From an uncultured Rikenellaceae bacterium (GTDB lineage: Bacteria; Bacteroidota; Bacteroidia; Bacteroidales; Rikenellaceae): a stretch of DNA of 12,566 bases. Of the stretch, positions 5,358-12,566 are shown one piece after another. A model generated the notes under the pieces. That model did not search any database. It saw nothing but the letters and a program-made list of their open reading frames with translations, and had not been told where the DNA came from. Every line of letters starts with the position of its first letter. Positions within the stretch are counted from its first letter, which is position 1. Where the stretch lies: positions 1 through 12,566 of the forward strand of contig CAMRVW010000054.1 of NCBI GenBank assembly GCA_947054185.1. The letters are read 5' to 3'. The translations under genes were made by a program, and so were the position numbers.

Positions 5358-8300
5358 ATGAACATCGTAAAGTATTCACTTGACAACAGCAAGGTGATCT
5401 ATTTTTTCCTTGCCGTGATATTGTTGGGAGGCATATTGTCGTTCGATAAGCTGGGCAAGAAAGAAGATGCTCCGTTTGTGATAAAACAGGCCATGCTCAT
5501 TGCCACCTATCCCGGCACCACAGCCCTCGAGATGGAGGGTCTGGTCACCGAGACGATAGAGCGCGAGCTCCAGACCATGCCGGGCATATACCGCATCAAG
5601 AGCGACTCTTACAGCGGCATGGCCAAGATATCGGTGGAGCTTCAGCCATACACTCCGTCGTCAGAGATGCCGCAGATGTGGGATATACTGCGACGCAAGG
5701 TGCTTTCGCTCGAGCAACGGCTGCCTCAGGGTGTCACCATAAGCGTCAATGACGACTTCGGCGACGTGTTCGGCCTCTATTACGGGCTTGTTGCCGACGA
5801 CGGATTTTCCGACGAGGAGTTGCGCATTATGGCTCAGGATATAAAACGCCGTCTGTCGGTACTCGACGGCGTCGGGCAGGTAACGGTGTCCGGCGAGCAG
5901 AAATCGGCCGTCAACGTCAATGTCAGCCTGGCCAAGTTGGCAGGGCTCAACATAAGCCCCGAGAGCATCATACAAACCATATCGTCGCAAAACAAGCTGG
6001 TAAGTCCCGGTGACAAGCTGGCCGGCGCATTGCAGATACAACTCTATGCCGACGGCACATACCGCTCCCTTGCCGACATACAGAACCAACTGATAACCAC
6101 TGCCTCGGGCGGACAGATAAGACTCGGCGACATCGCCACCGTCGAACAGGGATACATAGACCCGCCAACCTCCATCGTGCGTATAGACGGACGGCACGCC
6201 CTTGGCATAGCCGTCTCGTCACCGGCCGACAAAGATGTGGTCAAGACCTCTGAGAATGTCGAGCAGGAGTTAGACCGTATAAGGGCCGACATGCCTGTGG
6301 GCATGGAGCTTGTGACTCTCTATTCCGAGGGACAGATTGCCCGGCAGGCCAACAACGGCTTTCTGCTCAACCTGGTTGAGTCGGTGACCATAGTGATATT
6401 GGTATTGATGTTCGTGATGGGCTTCAAGGCATCGGTCCTGATAGGAAGCTCGCTTATATTCTCCATCAGCGGCACACTGCTGATAATGCAATGGATGGGT
6501 GTGGGCCTCAACCGCACATCGCTGGCAGGGTTCATAATAGCCATGGGCATGCTTGTGGACAACGCCATTGTGGTCACCGACAACACGCAGATAAACCTCA
6601 AGCGGGGCATGAAACGGCGCGATGCCATAATAACGGGAGCCACCACGCCCATGTGGGGATTGGCCGGAGCCACCCTCATAGCCGTATTCTCGTTCCTGCC
6701 GCTCTATCTGGCCAAAGCCTCCGTTGCCGAGATAGTACAGCCGCTCTTCGTGGTCATAGGGGTGTCATTGGCCCTGAGCTGGCTGCTGGCCCTCACGCAG
6801 ACCACTTCGTTCGCAGATTTCATGTTTAAGGACAGCGGCACCAAAGCCACGGGCGACCCTTACGACAAACGCTTCTATCGGCTCTTCGAGCGAGTGTTGC
6901 GCCGTCTTCTGGCCCACCGTAAAGCCACGGTGGCGGTGACCGTCGGTCTGTTTGCCCTGTCGCTCTTTGTCATGGGACGGATGCCGCAAAACTTCTTTCC
7001 GGCCTTGGACAAAGAGTACTTCCGTGCCGACCTCTTCTTCCCCAACGGTTATAACATACATCAGGTCGAGAGCACCATGTCCGAGATAGACGCATGGCTC
7101 TCCGGGCAACAGGCCGTCAAACGCACCTCCACATCTATGGGCACCGGCGCACCGCGTTACTATCTGGCTTCGGCATCGTTCGGGCCACAACCCAACTATG
7201 CCAACATACTCATAGAGCTCAACGACAAAGACTCCACCGCCGCCACCGAAGAGCGATTCAACCGCTATATACGCGAGAATTACCCCTCCATAGATGTCAA
7301 ATCGTCGCTCTTCAAAGTGTCGCCCCAACCCGACGCCACCATAGAGATAGGCTTCACGGGCGACGACATAGACACCCTTGCGATGCTCACAGGCAAAGTT
7401 GAGGCCATAATGCGCCGCTGCGACCTGGTCGACCAGGTGCGGGGCAGCTGGGGCGCCCGTGTGCCGGTGTTAAAGCCCAACTTCTCGCAACAAAAGGGGC
7501 AGCGTCTTGCCGTCTCGCGGGGACAGATGGCCCAAAGTCTGGCCATAGCCACACGAGGAGCCGCCATAGGCGAGTTCCGCCTGGGCGACCAGTCGATGCC
7601 CATATTACTGCGAGATGTCGACGCCGCGGCATTCGACCTGAGCGACATCAACTCTCTGCCCGTATTCACGTCCGACGGCAAGGTGGTGCCGCTAAATCAG
7701 GTCACCGACCAGGTGCGTTACGAGTATGACTTTTACGACATAAAACGCCTTGACCGCGAGCGTGTGATGTATGCACAGTGCGAGCCCAAACGTGGCGCCA
7801 ACACCGCTGAGGCCTTTAGCGTCATAATGGACGAGGTGAACCGCACGATAGATGTGCCCGACGGTTACAGCCTAACCATAATGGGCGAGAGAGACTCACA
7901 AGAGCAATCCAATGCAGCGCTGGCCGCGAATATGCCTTTTGTATTCATACTCATATTCATAGTATTGTTGCTGTTGTTCCGCTCGTTTGCCAAGCCGCTT
8001 GTCATACTGGCCATGATACCGCTTATATTCATAGGTGTGGTGACGGGGCTGTTGGTGCTCGGCAAGATGTTCGACTTCTTTTGTCTGCTGGGTCTGTTGG
8101 GCCTCATAGGCATGAACATCAAGAATGCGATAGTGCTCGTGGACCAGATAGGAGCCGAGCAGAAGAGCGGCCTCGACCCTTACGAGTCGATAGTTGCGGC
8201 CACCAGGTCGCGACTGGTGCCGGTGACGATGGCTTCGGGCACAACCATACTGGGCATGTTGCCGCTTTTGCCCGACGCCATGTTCGGCGGCATGGCAGCC

Positions 8301-8402
8301 ACCATCATGGGCGGGCTGCTGGTGGCCACACTGCTTACGGTGCTCATACTGCCGGTAACTTACGCCCTGGTGTTCAAAGTAAAACCGGCTGCGGCACAGT
8401 GA
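5358..8402 (+). CDS. RND-family efflux permease (AcrB/HAE1-like)
   Basis: This is a proton-driven inner-membrane transporter of 1014 residues, slightly shorter than E. coli AcrB (1049). It shows the duplicated RND layout: TM1 at about 13-30, a large periplasmic domain to about 330, helices from about 335, a second periplasmic domain at about 545-840, and a last helix block from about 859 to 1007. The TM4 relay motif is G-M-L-V-D-N-A-I-V-V (Asp401, Asn402), where AcrB has two aspartates (Asp407, Asp408). The TM10 lysine is present (Lys922 in N-I-K-N-A-I-V-L-V-D). An R-S-R-L-V-P-V-T-M-A-S motif follows, as in TM11 of the family. It lies 126 bp after the adaptor gene and 118 bp before the outer-membrane gene, fairly wide gaps for an operon but with no terminator. 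The CusA-type heavy-metal subfamily is less likely from the TM4 motif. Confidence 0.95.
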   Translation: MNIVKYSLDNSKVIYFFLAVILLGGILSFDKLGKKEDAPFVIKQAMLIATYPGTTALEMEGLVTETIERELQTMPGIYRIKSDSYSGMAKISVELQPYTPSSEMPQMWDILRRKVLSLEQRLPQGVTISVNDDFGDVFGLYYGLVADDGFSDEELRIMAQDIKRRLSVLDGVGQVTVSGEQKSAVNVNVSLAKLAGLNISPESIIQTISSQNKLVSPGDKLAGALQIQLYADGTYRSLADIQNQLITTASGGQIRLGDIATVEQGYIDPPTSIVRIDGRHALGIAVSSPADKDVVKTSENVEQELDRIRADMPVGMELVTLYSEGQIARQANNGFLLNLVESVTIVILVLMFVMGFKASVLIGSSLIFSISGTLLIMQWMGVGLNRTSLAGFIIAMGMLVDNAIVVTDNTQINLKRGMKRRDAIITGATTPMWGLAGATLIAVFSFLPLYLAKASVAEIVQPLFVVIGVSLALSWLLALTQTTSFADFMFKDSGTKATGDPYDKRFYRLFERVLRRLLAHRKATVAVTVGLFALSLFVMGRMPQNFFPALDKEYFRADLFFPNGYNIHQVESTMSEIDAWLSGQQAVKRTSTSMGTGAPRYYLASASFGPQPNYANILIELNDKDSTAATEERFNRYIRENYPSIDVKSSLFKVSPQPDATIEIGFTGDDIDTLAMLTGKVEAIMRRCDLVDQVRGSWGARVPVLKPNFSQQKGQRLAVSRGQMAQSLAIATRGAAIGEFRLGDQSMPILLRDVDAAAFDLSDINSLPVFTSDGKVVPLNQVTDQVRYEYDFYDIKRLDRERVMYAQCEPKRGANTAEAFSVIMDEVNRTIDVPDGYSLTIMGERDSQEQSNAALAANMPFVFILIFIVLLLLFRSFAKPLVILAMIPLIFIGVVTGLLVLGKMFDFFCLLGLLGLIGMNIKNAIVLVDQIGAEQKSGLDPYESIVAATRSRLVPVTMASGTTILGMLPLLPDAMFGGMAATIMGGLLVATLLTVLILPVTYALVFKVKPAAAQ

Positions 8403-8520
8403 GCACCGTAACAATGCCGGGGCGAAGAGCCTGCAACCTGAAAAACCGCATGGAGATGCCGCGTAAAATATGCAGCCCCCTTGCGACGGATAAAAACAAC
8501 ATCAACCAAAAACGACCGAC

Positions 8521-9804
8521 ATGACACGATTGATAAAACTTACCCTCCTTGCGGCAATGCTGATGCCGTTTGTCGAGGTTGACGGGCAGTCCCTCGGCCT
8601 CGAGGAGTACCGTCGGCGGGTATTGGCCTATTCACAGCAGATGGCCATATCGCAAGAGAACATGCTCTCGGCAGACGAGGCTGTCAAGGTGGCCCGCACA
8701 GGCCTCAAACCACGCATAGATGCCGCCGCCGATTTCAATTACATGGTGCGGCGCCTCACCCTCGACAGGGGCACCTATGCCACACCGCTCCACCGCGAGA
8801 GCTGGGGCATTGAGACCACCGCCTCGCAGACCCTCTATGCCGGGGGTGCGGCTCGCAAGCAGGTGGAGGCGGCTCGCATCGGCTCCGAGCAGGCACACTA
8901 TGATGCCATGCTTACAGAGGACAATGTCATATATGCCGCCGAGATGGGATACTGGAACATGGCAACGGCAACGGCCTATCGCGATGCCGCTGAGCGTTAC
9001 CTGGCCATAATAAAAGAGACACACGAGGTCATATCGTCACGCTTTGAAGACGGCATAATATCCAAAAACGACCTTTTGATGATAGAGACCCGTCTTGGCG
9101 AGGCCAGACTGCACATGAGCAACGCCGAGACAGGTTACAGGCGGGCATTGATATCGCTCAACATACTTATGGGAGTGCCGGTCGACACCCCCACGTCCAT
9201 CTCAGACTCCATAAACGCCCCGCTGCCACCCATGCCGCCGGCCCTCTCTCCCGAGGAGGCTATGGCCGCCCGCCCCGACTATATGCTGGCAGAGAGCGAT
9301 GTGAGGTTAGGACAGACCCGGCTTGAGGCGACACGATCGCAATATCTGCCTTCGCTATCGGTGGGCTTCACCGGACGGTATGCCACAGGGTCGTCAAACG
9401 TTACGGGCAAGGCATTTGCCAACGGCATCGCATTTGCCGGACTCAAAGTGCCGATATTCAACTGGAATGAGCGCAAGCATAAAAGCGCCATAGACAAGAG
9501 CGCCATACGCATATCGCAAGAGAGGCTCTCGCAGACGGCCGACCTGATAAGCCGAAGCATGCACGACGCATACACGCGCATGAGTGCCTCTTACTCCGAG
9601 CTCGAGACCGCATGGCAGAGCGTAAAGGTGGCCGAAGAGTCGTTGTCGTTAAGTACGTTCAGTTACAATGAAGGCTTGCTCTCGATACTCGACGTGCTGT
9701 CGGCGCAGTTGTCATGGCTCTCGGCCTATAACAATCTGGTGGCCACAAACCATAACTGCCGCGTGGCAATAGCCGATTACATGATGGCCACAGGGCGTCT
9801 TTAG
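8521..9804 (+). CDS. TolC-family outer-membrane efflux channel
   Basis: The third component of the pump, a 427-residue outer-membrane channel. An N-terminal signal sequence covers about 1-22 (basic start, then L-T-L-L-A-A-M-L-M-P-F). The body shows the internal duplication of TolC-like proteins: long helical stretches rich in Ala, Glu and Arg (for example around 110-210 and 320-420) alternating with beta-strand segments such as T-A-S-Q-T-L-Y-A-G-G and Y-L-P-S-L-S-V-G-F-T-G-R-Y. F-E-D-G-I-I-S-K-N-D-L-L and F-S-Y-N-E-G-L-L-S-I-L-D-V-L-S-A-Q occupy the equivalent positions in the two halves, as expected. There is no obvious lipobox cysteine. The stop overlaps the stop of the convergent phosphatase gene by 4 bp, so no separate terminator fits between them. 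Confidence 0.93.
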   Translation: MTRLIKLTLLAAMLMPFVEVDGQSLGLEEYRRRVLAYSQQMAISQENMLSADEAVKVARTGLKPRIDAAADFNYMVRRLTLDRGTYATPLHRESWGIETTASQTLYAGGAARKQVEAARIGSEQAHYDAMLTEDNVIYAAEMGYWNMATATAYRDAAERYLAIIKETHEVISSRFEDGIISKNDLLMIETRLGEARLHMSNAETGYRRALISLNILMGVPVDTPTSISDSINAPLPPMPPALSPEEAMAARPDYMLAESDVRLGQTRLEATRSQYLPSLSVGFTGRYATGSSNVTGKAFANGIAFAGLKVPIFNWNERKHKSAIDKSAIRISQERLSQTADLISRSMHDAYTRMSASYSELETAWQSVKVAEESLSLSTFSYNEGLLSILDVLSAQLSWLSAYNNLVATNHNCRVAIADYMMATGRL

Positions 9805-10967
9805 TGCTCTTTCTGTCGTCTGTGTGATTTTTTCAGATATCTGTCGAGCGGGGCGGGCTTTTTGTTGTCGAACATCACGAATATGCCTCTGTTTTTTATC
9901 AGGATGCCGCGCCCGAGCCCCTTTCTTCTGTTTTCGTCACCATCGACATTGACGGTTATCACACGTCCGCCGAACCTGGATGTGACATCGTCGAATATGG
10001 TGTGGCCGACAATTATCCTCGAGGCCCCGTATCGGGCCAATATGTCATCCACCACGTCGGACGACACAGGGTGATACTTCTTTTGGTCACGCACCATGCC
10101 CCGATACCACAAAGGGCCGTGCGTTCTGAACACAAACTCGACATCGCCGCCTATCTTCTTAAGCGTCTTGGTGGGTGTGCCGGCATATTGCGCCACCATG
10201 TCGTTTACACGGTCAAACGAGAGATCGCGTCGCAAAAACTCCTTTGAGAGGCCGGCATGCACCATGATGTTGTCGCCAATGCGGCTCACTATGTTAGAGG
10301 CACGTATAATGCGCCCTATCTCGCTGTGGGGGCCATACAGATCTTTCACCTCCATGCCCACGGCGGCAGCCAGCTTCTTGTATTTGTCGTCGGTGTAACG
10401 CACATCGCCCCTTAACACCATGTCTTCGTGGTTGCCGAGTTGGAATACGACGTGTCCGCCACGTTTGCGGGCCTCTTTTTTGAGTTTTTCGATAAACCAG
10501 AATATGGTGCCGACATCTTTGCCGCGGTCGCATACGTCACCTATTATCACAAGAGTGCCTTTGCCGAACGACCATTTCAAATCGTCGCCGACCACACCGC
10601 CGCCCTGCAATGCCGACAAAAACGAATCGAAGTCGCCGTGAGGGTCAGACATGACGGCGATATCTCCTTTGACATCCATTTGCGAGGGCAGGCGCCTGTG
10701 TCTCTTGCCCGGCTTCATGGTCACGGAGAAGGAGTGTTTGCCGTCGCTCGAGCGAACCACAAAACCCAACTTGGATGGCATTTTATATGTGGTGTCGACA
10801 ATCTCGCCACTCGGGCTCTGCGCGATATAACGCATGACACGCTCTTTTTTACGCGCCTGCGGGTTGCTGTAAAATATATGCGGACCGTCCACCGCAACGG
10901 GCTTTTGCGCCTCGGCTCCGCAGAACGATGCCGTCGTGAAAAATATGGTCAGTAACAGCCGTTTCAC
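9801..10967 (-). CDS. Exported PPP-type metallophosphatase (calcineurin-like phosphoesterase)
   Basis: The 388-residue protein carries the full set of PPP-family metal and catalytic motifs: D-P-H-G (Asp108, His110), G-D-V-C-D-R-G (Asp144, Asp147, Arg148), G-N-H-E (178-181), H-A-G-L (His237) and G-H-T-I-F (His322), plus an H-G-P-L-W-Y-R-G segment (283-290) like that of bacterial Shewanella-like/ApaH-like phosphatases. The N-terminus is a signal peptide (about 1-20, ending A-E-A), so it should act in the periplasm; residues 21-100 are an extra domain of unknown role. The start is a GTG at 10967, preferred because no ATG nearby keeps the signal peptide. It lies 43 bp downstream of the peptidase gene on the same strand, probably in one operon. 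The substrate (phosphoprotein, nucleotide or other) cannot be told from sequence. Confidence 0.88.
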   Translation of the reverse strand: MKRLLLTIFFTTASFCGAEAQKPVAVDGPHIFYSNPQARKKERVMRYIAQSPSGEIVDTTYKMPSKLGFVVRSSDGKHSFSVTMKPGKRHRRLPSQMDVKGDIAVMSDPHGDFDSFLSALQGGGVVGDDLKWSFGKGTLVIIGDVCDRGKDVGTIFWFIEKLKKEARKRGGHVVFQLGNHEDMVLRGDVRYTDDKYKKLAAAVGMEVKDLYGPHSEIGRIIRASNIVSRIGDNIMVHAGLSKEFLRRDLSFDRVNDMVAQYAGTPTKTLKKIGGDVEFVFRTHGPLWYRGMVRDQKKYHPVSSDVVDDILARYGASRIIVGHTIFDDVTSRFGGRVITVNVDGDENRRKGLGRGILIKNRGIFVMFDNKKPAPLDRYLKKSHRRQKEH

Positions 10968-11010
10968 CTCTTGTCTTGTTTATACCGCATCCATACGTAT
11001 GCTTTCAGGC

Positions 11011-12183
11011 TTAATCGCCCCACACGTAACGTCCGAACCGTGTGCCGGTACGATGCACCTTGTTTATGCCGGCATACTCCCCGGGCTCGGGGTATATGGC
11101 TATGCCGCAATAGGTGTTTATGTCGAAGCCGTCGTCTTTAACTGGGCCGAACGCTTCTGTCGTCTCTTTGTACGGTATGGCATCGGCGAGCGCTTTGTTT
11201 ACGGCGGCAAGCTCTTCGGGAGTGGCAAAGCGGCTTATGTAATCTTGCAGGTCGAGAAAACACTTGCGATATTGATACCTTCCGAACCGTTGAACGTCGG
11301 CGATATATCCGTCGGCGGTCGCCCGACCTCTGAGCGGCGCCCTGACCGCATCGACCAACGGTTGTATTTTGGCACAGTCGTAAAGCGAGATGGTTCCGTA
11401 TGTGTAACCGTCTTTATCGTTGCGGCACAGATTCATATATGCACGGCCGAAAGCTTCGAGATCCGGGTTTTCCCGGTAAAGGTATCGCAACGATCCGGGA
11501 TATATGTCCCTGAACCCGGGGGAGTATATCTCGGTTACCGAGGCAAGTATGTACCGGGCCTTGTCGGAGAGTTCGTAAATGCTCTCTATGTCGCCCATGA
11601 GGCATGCCTCAAACACAATGAAGTCGAAAGTGCCCTCGGGGATGGCGGCGGCAAAGTCGGCCGTCTCCATGCTGCTGTAACCGTCTTGTATGATGCTGCG
11701 TCCGACACCCGTATGAAGCGTATGTTCTCTTGCCGTCCTGCCGTTAAGCTCGTTCTGGTTGGCAGGCAGCCATCCCGACCCGTGCGAGAAGACCAACAGC
11801 CCGTACGATTCGGCAGGCGCATAATCGATGGCATCTTTTATGGAGCGGGCAAAAACATCGGGTGAGGCCGAATTTTCACTGCCATAGTCTTTTACCGTAA
11901 CGGCCCTGTAACGTCCGTCGATAAGCTCGGCACTGTAAAGAGCCGCCTTGTTGCCACTGCTTGATACATAATCGCGATATATCAGTAACTTGCCATCCAC
12001 ACCACTCATGCCGCTCAACATGGCATTCAGCTTTTCCGTTGTCTCAGACGACAGACCGTTGCCGTCACCGCCCATATAGGCAATAACGGTACGCTTGCTC
12101 TTGACACGCTCTTCCGGCCCCGATTTCTTGCATCCCGGCAATATGGCCGCCGAAATGAGTAACAGATACAATAATTTTTTCAT
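11011..12183 (-). CDS. Clostripain-family (C11) cysteine peptidase lipoprotein
   Basis: The 390-residue protein begins with a lipoprotein signal ending in L-P-G-C (Cys18), so it should be anchored in a cell-envelope membrane and exposed outside the cytoplasm. The catalytic dyad of family C11 is visible: His134 in V-F-S-H-G-S-G-W and Cys194 in V-F-E-A-C-L-M-G. Other family features are V-I-A-Y-M-G-G-D-G-N near residue 33 and G-Y-S-S-M in the segment before the Cys motif. C11 peptidases cut after basic residues and many mature by self-cleavage; no processing site could be fixed here. I prefer the ATG at 12183 to the in-frame GTG at 12186, as it gives the normal M-K-K start. The phosphatase gene follows 43 bp downstream. 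Tandem promoters at 12439-12545 probably drive both. Confidence 0.92.
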   Translation of the reverse strand: MKKLLYLLLISAAILPGCKKSGPEERVKSKRTVIAYMGGDGNGLSSETTEKLNAMLSGMSGVDGKLLIYRDYVSSSGNKAALYSAELIDGRYRAVTVKDYGSENSASPDVFARSIKDAIDYAPAESYGLLVFSHGSGWLPANQNELNGRTAREHTLHTGVGRSIIQDGYSSMETADFAAAIPEGTFDFIVFEACLMGDIESIYELSDKARYILASVTEIYSPGFRDIYPGSLRYLYRENPDLEAFGRAYMNLCRNDKDGYTYGTISLYDCAKIQPLVDAVRAPLRGRATADGYIADVQRFGRYQYRKCFLDLQDYISRFATPEELAAVNKALADAIPYKETTEAFGPVKDDGFDINTYCGIAIYPEPGEYAGINKVHRTGTRFGRYVWGD

Positions 12184-12432
12184 CACTCTTTATATGATTT
12201 GCCTTGAAACATAACGCATCCGCCTGCAGTTATCGTCTTTTTGATGACATTTTTGGCTTGAAAGTGCATTCTGAAAGTGCTTTCGGTTTTTATATTCGGC
12301 ACTGATTCCTGTCTGTGCAATTTTCCGCCGTCAGCTCTCTGCTCTTTGGCCTTTTCGACGTTACACTTATATATATGCGCTTTTGGCTTTCTATTTAATA
12401 TGCTTTGGCTTGTGCTTTTCTGCCACACGGCA
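12184..12432 (-). other. Long AT-rich leader of the peptidase/phosphatase transcript
   Basis: About 250 nt separate the nearer promoter from the peptidase ATG. The stretch is open in one frame: 81 codons from a GTG at 12428 to a TGA at 12183-12185 that shares its A with the peptidase ATG. The Lys-rich translation looks non-genuine and matches no family I know, so I treat it as untranslated leader with a small chance of a coupled leader peptide. A 9-bp direct repeat TGAAAGTGC lies at 12259-12267 and 12272-12280 (plus-strand reading). Confidence 0.45.
12211..12233 (-). promoter_or_regulatory. Hairpin in the peptidase leader
   Basis: ATAACGCA (12211-12218) pairs with TGC and GTTAT (12225-12227, 12229-12233) with a single bulged base and a 6-nt loop, an 8-bp stem. 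It sits 27 nt upstream of the peptidase start codon, where it could influence translation or RNA stability. There is no T-tract, so termination is unlikely. Confidence 0.35.
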
Positions 12433-12438
12433 CTTGCG

Positions 12439-12470
12439 CAAAAATACAGATAAGCGAGGGCAAAAGCAAA
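12439..12470 (-). promoter_or_regulatory. Proximal promoter of the peptidase/phosphatase operon (P1)
   Basis: On the minus strand TTTG (12470-12467) and TATTTTTG (12446-12439) are separated by exactly 20 bp, a full match to the Bacteroidota sigma factor consensus. Transcription would start near 12432. The -33 TTTG is one arm of the dyad CAAAC/GTTTG at 12467-12480. Confidence 0.75.
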
Positions 12471-12513
12471 CGGGAGTTTGGTTTTGCCGAGCGAGAGTAT
12501 CTAAGACGATAGG

Positions 12514-12545
12514 CAAAGATACGAATAAGCCGAGAGGCAAGCAAA
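12514..12545 (-). promoter_or_regulatory. Distal promoter of the peptidase/phosphatase operon (P2)
   Basis: On the minus strand TTTG (12545-12542) and TATCTTTG (12521-12514) are 20 bp apart, again a full consensus match. Transcription would start near 12507, upstream of P1, leaving a leader above 300 nt. Its -33 TTTG lies in the dyad CAAAT/ATTTG at 12542-12554. Confidence 0.75.
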
Positions 12546-12566
12546 TTTTATTTGGTTGACCGAGGC

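Larger units (their letters stand above)
12439..12564 (-). repeat. Tandem promoter-bearing repeat, two units of 51-53 bp
   Basis: Unit A (12564 to 12514) and unit B (12491 to 12439) are imperfect direct copies read on the minus strand, with starts 73 bp apart. Each runs CTCGG, an ACCAAA, a short A/T- or C-rich spacer, TTTGCTT, a C/T-rich stretch, CTTAT, TGTAT or CGTAT, then TTTG. Each contains a complete promoter. It may be a local duplication or a piece of a dispersed Bacteroidales intergenic repeat. Confidence 0.75.

Noticed and set aside
5271..8448. Shared AGCCTGCA followed by an A-run in both gaps inside the efflux operon
   Set aside because: Only 8 bases agree and the surroundings do not align; likely coincidence.
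9789..9833. Terminator formed by CACAG/CTGTG before a T-run at the end of the TolC-like gene
   Set aside because: The stem is only 5 bp with a 26-nt loop, too weak to call.
10936..11865. 309-codon plus-strand frame opposite the clostripain gene
   Set aside because: It is antisense to a gene with a clear catalytic dyad and lipobox; the frame is a codon-bias shadow.

Overview
The window looks like a chromosomal segment from a Bacteroidales bacterium, plausibly of the Muribaculaceae/Prevotella-like gut lineages. This is inferred from three things. Upstream regions carry Bacteroidota-type promoters (TTTG, about 20 bp, TAnnTTTG). Shine-Dalgarno sequences are weak or absent. The gene content includes a clostripain-family lipoprotein, a lipoprotein-type RND adaptor and a CD225/DUF2752 pair. 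Isoleucine is coded mostly by ATA in the one later gene counted (elbB). No rRNA, tRNA, CRISPR array or insertion sequence is visible.

Layout. (1) 1-923: an upstream region with a promoter, then two overlapping small membrane-protein genes (CD225/dispanin-like and DUF2752). (2) 961-1554, minus strand: a six-helix membrane protein resembling HdeD/DUF308, convergent with the pair. (3) 1555-1844: a regulatory stretch with inverted repeats and a repeated 8-mer that overlaps the dinB promoter, then dinB (DNA polymerase IV) at 1845-2921. (4) 2922-3445: a long stretch without a clear gene, except a doubtful small minus-strand ORF that runs into the dinB 3' end; it also carries a probable promoter for the next gene. 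(5) 3446-4105: elbB (DJ-1/PfpI superfamily), closed by a strong intrinsic terminator at 4112-4146. (6) 4179-9804: a complete tripartite RND efflux operon in the order adaptor lipoprotein, inner-membrane RND permease, TolC-like outer-membrane channel. (7) 9801-12183, minus strand: a clostripain-family (C11) cysteine peptidase lipoprotein followed 43 bp later by an exported PPP-type metallophosphatase whose stop overlaps the tolC-like stop by 4 bp. (8) 12184-12566: a long leader and two near-identical tandem promoters reading into the peptidase/phosphatase operon.

How the genes work together. The three efflux genes should form one pump spanning both membranes. The peptidase and phosphatase are both predicted to be exported and probably share transcripts from the tandem promoters; their joint role is unknown. 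The CD225/DUF2752 pair is probably translationally coupled and has no known function. The most interesting signals are regulatory: the tandem promoter repeat at the right edge, where a dyad over each -33 element keeps its pairing although the arms differ, and the three CATGCAAA copies around the dinB promoter. I found no unmistakably new multi-gene system.
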